Positions 57,016 to 64,000 of a DNA stretch of 64,000 bases are shown here, piece by piece. The translations under genes were made by a program, and so were the position numbers. The notes below the pieces were generated by a model that saw only the letters and a program-made list of their open reading frames with translations, did no database searches and had not been told where the DNA came from. The stretch lies in the NCBI GenBank assembly GCA_018907035.1, contig JACCIC010000052.1, positions 1,562,501 through 1,626,500 on the forward strand, written 5' to 3'. Each line of letters opens with the position of its first letter. Position 1 is the first letter of the stretch. This DNA comes from Sycobia sp. Sy_11 (taxonomy: Eukaryota > Arthropoda > Insecta > Hymenoptera > Epichrysomallidae).

Positions 57016-58015
57016 GCCCAAACAGCAGTGCCTCCGAGTACGCGGCTAATCTTGGAAAATCGAGGACGCGGCGCGGGAAATCTCTGGTAACGTGATCGTG
57101 GCGGGCGACTTTAACGCGCGGGCGATCGAGTGGGGAATGACCTTGACCAACAGACGGGGAAGACTGCTGCTGGAGATGGCCGCAAGGCTGGACCTGGCAG
57201 TAGTTAACGAAGGAACGATACCGACGTACAGACGACCGGGGTATGGTAACTCCATACCAGACGTGACTCTGACCTCAGACAGAATTCGGACTAGGATAAG
57301 GGCGTGGCGGGTGATCCAGGACTATACGGCCAGTGATCACCAGTACATTGCTTTCAAACTGACAGACGCGACGAGACAGACGAGGAGACGGGGCACAATA
57401 TCTACGGGGTGGAACCCCAAACGCCTAGACATAGACGAACTCGAAAGGTATCTGCAAAATGCAGAACCTCCCTTACGAGAGGTGCCTCAAGAGTTGACGA
57501 ACCGGGACAGGGTAGAGGCGTTAGCGGCGGCAACGACTGGCTTTCTCCAGCGCCTATGCGATGCCACCATGCCGAGGAAACAGAAAGTACGAAACAGACG
57601 ACAAACATACTGGTGGACAGCCGAGATCGCGGATCTCAGAAGCAATTGTTTGAAGCTGAGACGGAAAGCTCAACGAGCCCGAAGTCGAGGCGTAGTGGGA
57701 CTATACTCTACGGAGTATAGTCGCGCCAGACAGCGACTGAGATACGCGATCAATGACAGTAAGAAACGGTGTTGGACAAAACTAATCGACGAGGTGGACT
57801 CGGATCCCTGTGGCAACGGTTATAAAATTGTAACCTGCGCCCTGGGAGGTCGGGGTCCGCCGGAACTACGAGACGCGAAAGTGATGGAGCGGATAGTTGA
57901 GAGACTTTTCCCAACCCATCCCAAGAGAACGGACGCGACAAATGAAATTACAGATAGAGATCCCTCTCTTCACGCAGGAAGAGCTCCGCAGAGCTTCGAA
58001 TGCGTTGAAGCCTAA
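57012..58015 (+). pseudogene. R1-type endonuclease C-terminal half and linker
   Basis: Starts mid-domain: IEDAAREISGNVIVAGDFNA with AIEWG, then PGYGNSIPDVTLTS and YTASDHQYIAFKL, all canonical AP-endonuclease motifs with catalytic residues kept. The N-terminal part with the catalytic Glu is deleted. Linker to RT follows (RNRRQTYWWTAEIADLR). Confidence 0.85.
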
Positions 58016-59723
58016 CAAGGTTCCGGGTCCCGATGGCATACCTAGTGAGGTGTTACGTGTCGCCCGGACATCCTTTTGGGTTTGTACAACGAGTGTCTGG
58101 TGGAGGGAGTTTTTAGCAGGCTCTGGAAGAAGGCTCGATTGGTTCTCATCCGTAAGTCTAAGGGGAACCCCGATTTGCCTTCTTCATACAGGCCTCTCTG
58201 CCTACTAAATACGGCAGGGCTGTTGGAGCTACTGCTAAGACAAAGACTGTCACAGGCAATTAAAAACGCCGGAGACCTATCCGAACAACAACACGGATTT
58301 AGGAAAGGACGGTCGACAATCGGTGCTATAGGTGACATGACGAACATCTTTCACGCGGCGAACAGGGGCTGTCATGCAACCAGACCACTGGTTCTGTTGG
58401 TGACCCTGGACGTTCGTAACGCCTTTAACTCTGCAAAATGGACAAAGATACTGGGGGGCGTTGGAGTTGACTTTCAAGGTTGACTCCTACCTCCTTCGTA
58501 TCATATGGGACTACTTACGAGACCGAGGACTGACGTATGATACTTTGGACAGAAAGAAATGGAAACGCGTGACAGCTGGGGTGGCGCAGGGTTCCATCTT
58601 AGGCCCCGACTTCTGGAACGTACAATACGACGGTTTGTTGAGACAAGACATGCCCTCCGACGCGTGTCTCATTGCCTATGCCGACGATGTGGCAGCCGTG
58701 ATAGTCGCACGCGACTATCACTTGATTCAGTTAAAGCTGAATCAGGTCATGAGACGTGTGAACGAATGGATGACAGATCACGGACTGCAACTCGCGCTGT
58801 AAAAGACTCAGTTGTTGCTGCTGACTCGCAGACATATACAGACGGTGGTTCCGATGACGTTAGGGACGGAAAGACTGGAAACCAGGAGCGAAGTCAAGTA
58901 CCTTGGCGTTACCTTGGATACGAAGCTGAGCTTCTGGCCCCACCTACGAAACGCGGCGACAAAGGCAGCAGAAAAGACCAAGGCTCTAAGTAGACTGATG
59001 GCCAATACGAACGGACCGAAACAGAACTTTTGCAGACTGCTGATGAGCGTTACCCACTCGATTCTGCTTTACGGGGCGGAGGTTTGGGCCGACGCGATGA
59101 ATATCAGGAAACGCGCGAACGCCATGAAAAGCGTACAAAGGCTGGGCGCGTTAAGAATCGCGTGCGCGTACCGTACCGTGTCTGAGAGCGCGGTTTTCGT
59201 GATTGCTGGGGTCATTCCCATCGATCTGCTCGCGGCCGAACGGAAGCGAATTTACGAGCGGAGCCCGAACGTTGGAAGGGAAGACGCTGTGACTGAAGAA
59301 CGGACGAAGACCATCGAGACATGGCAGAGACGGTGGACGACGGACGAAAGAGGACGTTGGACGAAAAGGCTAATACCCGAAATCGGCCCGTGGAAAGAGA
59401 GGAAATACGGAGAGGTGGACTTCTACCTTACCCAATTTCTGTCCGGACACGGATACTTCCGTAAGTACCTCTGCAAGATGAAGAGGGTCACCTCTTCAGA
59501 ATGCAAGTACTGCGGATGGGCTTGGGACGATGCGGAGCACACATTTTTTGTGTGCGAACATTGGACTGAGCCACGACTAGAGTTACAGACGAGGACAGGA
59601 GCGATCACGCCAGAAAATGTGACGAAAATTCTGATGACGGACGCGGGTAGCTGGCTGTTGGTCGCAAAATACGTTGTAAATGTGCTTCAGAACAAAAGAG
59701 CAGATAGATGTTTGGACGATTGA
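57897..59723 (+). pseudogene. R1-type reverse transcriptase and C-terminal motif
   Basis: RT read through frameshifts: LKPNKVPGPDGIPSEVLR, LIRKSKGNPDLPSSYRPLCL, EQQHGFRKGRSTIGAI, VTLDVRNAFNSAKW, GVAQGSILGPDFWNVQYDGL and AYADDVAAVIV (catalytic YADD). From 58812 a 303-aa open part covers the thumb (SEVKYLGVTLDTKLSFWPHL) and ends with CKYCGWAWDDAEHTFFVC, the Cys/His motif of R1-type ORF2. A stop at about 58800 and frameshifts near 58080 and 58480 break it. Confidence 0.88.
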
Positions 59724-60214
59724 AAGTCTATAAAAAGTGAATGTAATATCGAGTATGCATGAGAATCTGGAATGAAAGATATGAACGTGAAATGACCACG
59801 CAAGGACTGCCGCCCAGACTGAAGTAATGTGTATAACAGTTCCGGGCTGGTGTCGGTGCAAGACGGAGATATGTGTTTAGTGCGTAGTGACATGGGTTTT
59901 CAGTCGAGTCGCACATACTCCGGTGGTCGTTTTTCAGGACCATTCTTGCTGAACGACCATCGGAGATGCATAAACAGCATTCACAGACTCCGCAAAAAAA
60001 AATTATTATTATTTTTGTGTATTATTATTTTCCTTTTAGCAAATTCAAATACCATTAACTGTAAATAGATGATTTTATGTCTCAATCCCCAATAAACATT
60101 CTCTTTCATTTACCATATATACTTTCAAACATATTTTTCAGAAATAATTATTCACATTTATTTACATAAAATAAAATATGTATCTGACAATAGTTATATT
60201 CGAGGTGCATTCAC

Positions 60215-60462
60215 AATTCATAATTTCGCCCCGTAAGGCAAGATCGATGTGTAACGCTCATCAGCAGTTCTGTCTAGGTCAATTCGTGTTGACCATCAGT
60301 CTGCTTAGAGCCTTGGTCTTTTCTGCTGCCTTATTCGTCACGTTTCGTAGGTGAGACCAGGAGTTTAACTTTGTATACGAGGTGACCCCAAGATACTTAA
60401 CTTCACTCTTGGTTTCCAATCTTTCCGTCCCTACCGTCATCGATATGTCGGCCACATTACTA
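60215..60462 (-). pseudogene. inverted fragment of the same R1-type family
   Basis: Minus strand reads MTVGTERLETKSEVKYLGVT and NKAAEKTKALSRLMVNTN, matching 58850-59020 of the plus-strand copy with moderate divergence. It is a small fragment of a second, opposite insertion. Confidence 0.85.
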
Positions 60463-62399
60463 ACTTATAAAGTGTAATCATTACGACCCAGATTAAATTA
60501 TTGTATATTATATTTTAAACAAATTTGAAAGCCTTCTCTATTGGTTCTGTATATAATAAAACAGCCGTGGTAGTCCCGTAAGGAAAATGGCCATAGAGAT
60601 TTCTTTTTTAGTTCATAGTAAAAGAGGGAGAAAGAATTAGAATTTCTTATTTCTAAGAAGATTAAGAAATTTCACAGTAATGGTTGAAAATAAAATCTTG
60701 AAGATTTTGTAAAAATTAAAGATTTTTATTGGAGACTTTTATAAGAAAACTCCCGCCCCTTTTCGATATTATACTTATATCGCCCACTGAATACATTATA
60801 AGTACCTAACGGTCAATCCATCAATGAATTATAAAACAAGAAGAAGAAGATCAGCATTAATAAGCCGATAAACTAACATTTTAACTAATAATACCACTTA
60901 TTATAAATGAACATAGATGGCTTGACACAATACAGTACATTCTCCTCATAGGTACATACACATACTATTAATATTCATATATAAAAAGTATACGTATTTT
61001 ATGTCCGTACATATATAATAAAACGTGTTCAATACGTATATACATAATACAGTTAGAATAGTAGCTGCACATAGTAGTACCTATCAACTAACCCCTATAA
61101 GAAGATCAAGGCATGTGAGTAGCCCTAACGAAGGCCACAGAAAGCATTTCAAGAAAATTGAAAGGAACAAAAATAAAAGAAAGACTTTTCATTTTTCAAT
61201 TCTGAAGAATTTCTTACGTTAATAGAAACCACAGTAATCGTAGAAATTAAATTCTTTTAATTTCTAGTGAGATATTTAGTGAAAATTAAATGAAATTTTA
61301 ACGTCGATATTCAACCCACATCTCACATTATACTGACAGTACCAAATATAAATCAAGAATATTCATCTCGAATTAATAGTCTCGAAGAACCAAGATTAAT
61401 AATAATTAATTAGACATTTTAATGCAATAAATAATAAAACATTTTTTTTATTACATTTTTGTTTTATTATATTTATGTTACTTTATTTATATTTATTTTA
61501 TTGTATTTTATTTTATTATATTTATGTTATTTTATTTATATTTATTTTATTATATTTTATTTTATTATATTTTTGTTTTATTATAATTAAAAAATTTTAT
61601 TTAAATTAACTAGTTATTTTAAAATATGTTAATAATAATATGAGAAACAGATTCAATATGTGGTGTATAGACAGACTGAAAAATTAACAAAGAAGGAACG
61701 TTAAGTAATAATCTATACATAATAAAAAATAAACAATAAATAAATAATAATAAAATAATAAAAAAATTTTTTCGAATCTTCTTTGCAAACATTTTAACAA
61801 ATTAAAAAATTCTTTTGAACTCTTTTGAACAACAGAATGATAAATATAATACACAAATTGTAGACAAATAAAAGATTACTACACTTTATGACTCCTAACA
61901 ATTAGTTCTGAAACCAAAATAATTTAACTAATAATAACAACGATAAGAGTAACTTTAAAATTTAAAGAATAATAAGATTATTAAAATGTTATGCAAATAA
62001 AAAATTAGAAAAAAACAGATTTAATTACCATAAATAAATAATTCAAATATTATATTATAAATATTCAATAAATAAACCATGTACATAATTATTAATATAA
62101 ACTAATTAGCGTAAATAGGTAATTAATTCGTCAATAAGTACATGAATATTAATAAAGGAAATATTCTAAAATATAAGACGAGTTTATATATAAAGTAATT
62201 CTATTTTAGGAACATAAGGTAAAAAAAGGGAAGATTTCAATCATAAGCAATGATGCAGCATTATGCTGCGTCAACAAATCCGAATATATATACAATAACA
62301 CCAAAATATATACCTCAAATACTACCACACAACTAAATAGACGGGTACGCAAATACGCGTAACCGATTATTCAACTACACGAATCTAAAAGAAACGAGA
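60463..62399. other. AT-rich DNA, T/A-rich tandem stretch
   Basis: No gene. About 61440-61600 is a loose tandem repeat of TTTATTTTATTATATTTATG-like units. Confidence 0.5.
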
Positions 62400-63420
62400 G
62401 CAGGATAGCTGCTACGGAAATGGAACGTGCGATTCACTGGAATACCATAAGAAGACGTAGAGGAATTTGTCGAAAGCTGAAAAGAAACTATTGAAAGCTT
62501 AGATATTTTTGTAGCAAACGTTCTTAAACTCATTCCTCGAATACTATGCAAATCAGCGGCGTATTGGAGTGTGGTCCATACATAAAAAATGGCGCAACAT
62601 TGAGGACATTTAAAATGTGTTAAGATGCTAATTGAGGCCTATCGACAATTTCTACGATTAGAAGAAGAATTAAGGGACAGGACTCAAGGGCCAAATGAAT
62701 CTATTGAATAATACTTAAAGAATATGCGTGTCGTATTAGATAAAATATCTTCACTTTTTATACACAACTAGATAAGGTATACCAAAAGCTGTATCTAGGT
62801 ATTATTAACAAAATTAATTGTAAGGACTTCAATTCGATAGATAATTGACAATCGATTGGACAAGAGATCGAAATCAAAAGAGAACTAAAATGCTGCTACA
62901 AAGAATCACCATCAACCAACAACTGTATGGTAAACATAGCAGCTTACCCCTCCTCTAGACGAACTAACAGGCTTTAAAGGCTGGCAGCGCTTAATGATCT
63001 CAAAATACGCAAAAACACATGAGATTGACAGAGCCATTCATTTTAATTTTAGTAAAATAATAACATAGATAAGGAACCATACTCTCGTGATAAACGGAAC
63101 AACACGAACAGAAGTCAGAGCCTAATACCACGAAGGTCGCGCAGCATATTCCCAAAATGAACAGACAAAACCACAAAATACTATAGAAGTCCCTCAGCCA
63201 TATACCAGCCCTCCTCAGCCTCTCATAACAACATTTATCGACCAAGTTTACCACGAAATAGAAATAGAAGACCTTCTCCAAGATAATCTTCGAGTAGCCC
63301 TTCTGACAAGAAGATGTCCTGGACATTTTCCTTGGTTTGACAAGGAGAGGTTATGGACAGTCGAGTGATCAATTTGGCTCAAATTGATTGAGATATCTTT
63401 GATTACATTATTGATGACCC
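62400..63420 (+). pseudogene. gypsy-type gag remnant
   Basis: Plus strand in pieces: EDVEEFVESLK, SLDIFVANVLKLIPRILC, RLEEELRDRTQGPNESIE and YLKNMRVVLDKIS, then 62690-62957 which repeats 29035-29300. The order matches the gag at 1-1397. After 62957 short Arg/Ser/Pro-rich segments may be the linker before the zinc knuckles, which I do not find. Many stops. Confidence 0.7.
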
Positions 63421-63579
63421 CTACACAATTTTAGAATTTGATGCTGATCCTTTTTCAAAATATCATTACTGCAGATTTGAAAAAAATGTATATGATGATG
63501 TATATCATCTATTCTTTCGGACTGCAGCTCTTAAATATAGTTCTCATTCTGGCTATTAGCTTCCCTGAAATAAACTCAA

Positions 63580-63582
<3 letters not shown>

Positions 63583-63654
<72 letters not shown>
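63583..63654. repeat. GT microsatellite
   Basis: (GT)n of about 36 units. It produces the Cys-Val tail of a false ORF. From here to the window end nothing else is recognised. Confidence 0.95.
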
Positions 63655-63656
<2 letters not shown>

Positions 63657-64000
63657 TATAAGCGCAATTTATATTGATTTTTCCAAATAGTATGGTTTTT
63701 ATATAATTGTATATATTAACTATTAAGGTTTATACATACCTAAATTTAATTCATCATAGAAATCTAACTTAATAAATATTTTTTTCTGTCTTACATACTT
63801 TATAATAATATATTATACTAAATTATACTAACATATTTATTAATTTAATTTAAAACACTCGTCGTAAGTAGAATTTTTAATTTTTAATAGAAATTTAACA
63901 TACAAATCTGAAACATTATATGCGAATATTAAATATAAACTGAATAATTATATGTTACTCAAAATTGAAGTTATTTATATTTGTCATCCTATATAGAACC

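Larger units (their letters stand above)
55199..60003 (+). mobile_element. R1-clade non-LTR retrotransposon with internal deletion
   Basis: Plus-strand LINE with a GC-richer 5' UTR (about 55200-55986), Gag, endonuclease, RT and a C-terminal Cys/His motif, a 3' UTR to about 59990 and a short A run. Gag is fused to mid-endonuclease by a deletion at about 57015. Clade inferred from domain order and motifs. Confidence 0.85.

Noticed and set aside
55166..60020. AAT repeat on the left and ATT repeat on the right of the R1-type LINE as a target duplication
   Set aside because: On the same strand the two runs are complementary, not identical, so they are not a direct target-site duplication.
63438..63656. 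ORF ending in a long Cys-Val repeat
   Set aside because: Translation of the GT microsatellite.

Overview
This window looks like repeat-rich nuclear DNA of an insect, most likely a hymenopteran such as an ant. That placement is inferred from the mix of mariner, R1-type, Ty3/gypsy and BEL/Pao elements, the AT-rich background with GT-AG introns, and the many microsatellites. No bacterial, organellar or CRISPR-like gene set is seen.

One host gene can be assembled. It lies on the minus strand from 54065 down to 25913 and has eight coding exons, all with GT-AG junctions and matching phases: 53966-54065, 53757-53887, 53463-53684, 43153-43339, 42396-42799, 27610-27753, 26216-26458 and 25913-26098. 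The joined frame is 1617 bp (538 aa). It encodes a Dbl-family Rho guanine-nucleotide exchange factor: a DH domain, a PH domain and a basic, low-complexity tail, with AATAAA just after the stop. Introns 3 (about 10.1 kb) and 5 (about 14.6 kb) hold most of the transposons in the middle of the window.

Left third (1-17771): two nested Ty3/gypsy-type LTR retrotransposons on the minus strand. The inner one (2837-15774, 12.9 kb) has two LTRs, a 4-bp target duplication ACAT, a primer-binding site, a polypurine tract, decayed gag and pol, and a third open region with a zinc-knuckle-like end. It sits in the leader of an outer element: gag at 1-1397, primer site at 16634-16643, probable 5' LTR at 16646-17771. 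The rest of the outer element is beyond the left edge.

17.8-25.9 kb: several decayed mariners, a 60-bp satellite in inverted blocks, two facing Helitron-like 3' ends, an RTE-like 3' tail and microsatellites. Intron 5 (27754-42395): LINE and gypsy gag scraps, a mariner with TA duplication, an R1-type LINE inserted in another mariner with a 15-bp target duplication, further mariners, and one apparently intact mauritiana-type mariner (40323-41608). Intron 3 (43340-53462): a chimeric mariner, a 1.2-kb deleted mariner, a BEL/Pao pol remnant and a second, nearly identical copy of the intact mariner carrying a 1-bp frameshift. Right end (54.4-64 kb): a mariner remnant near the exchange factor's 5' end, a plus-strand R1-type LINE with an internal deletion, an inverted fragment of the same family, AT-rich DNA and a gypsy gag remnant.

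Apart from the exchange factor and the intact mariner transposase, every protein-coding signal I recognise is a decayed mobile element. All family names rest on motifs read by eye; no database search was run.
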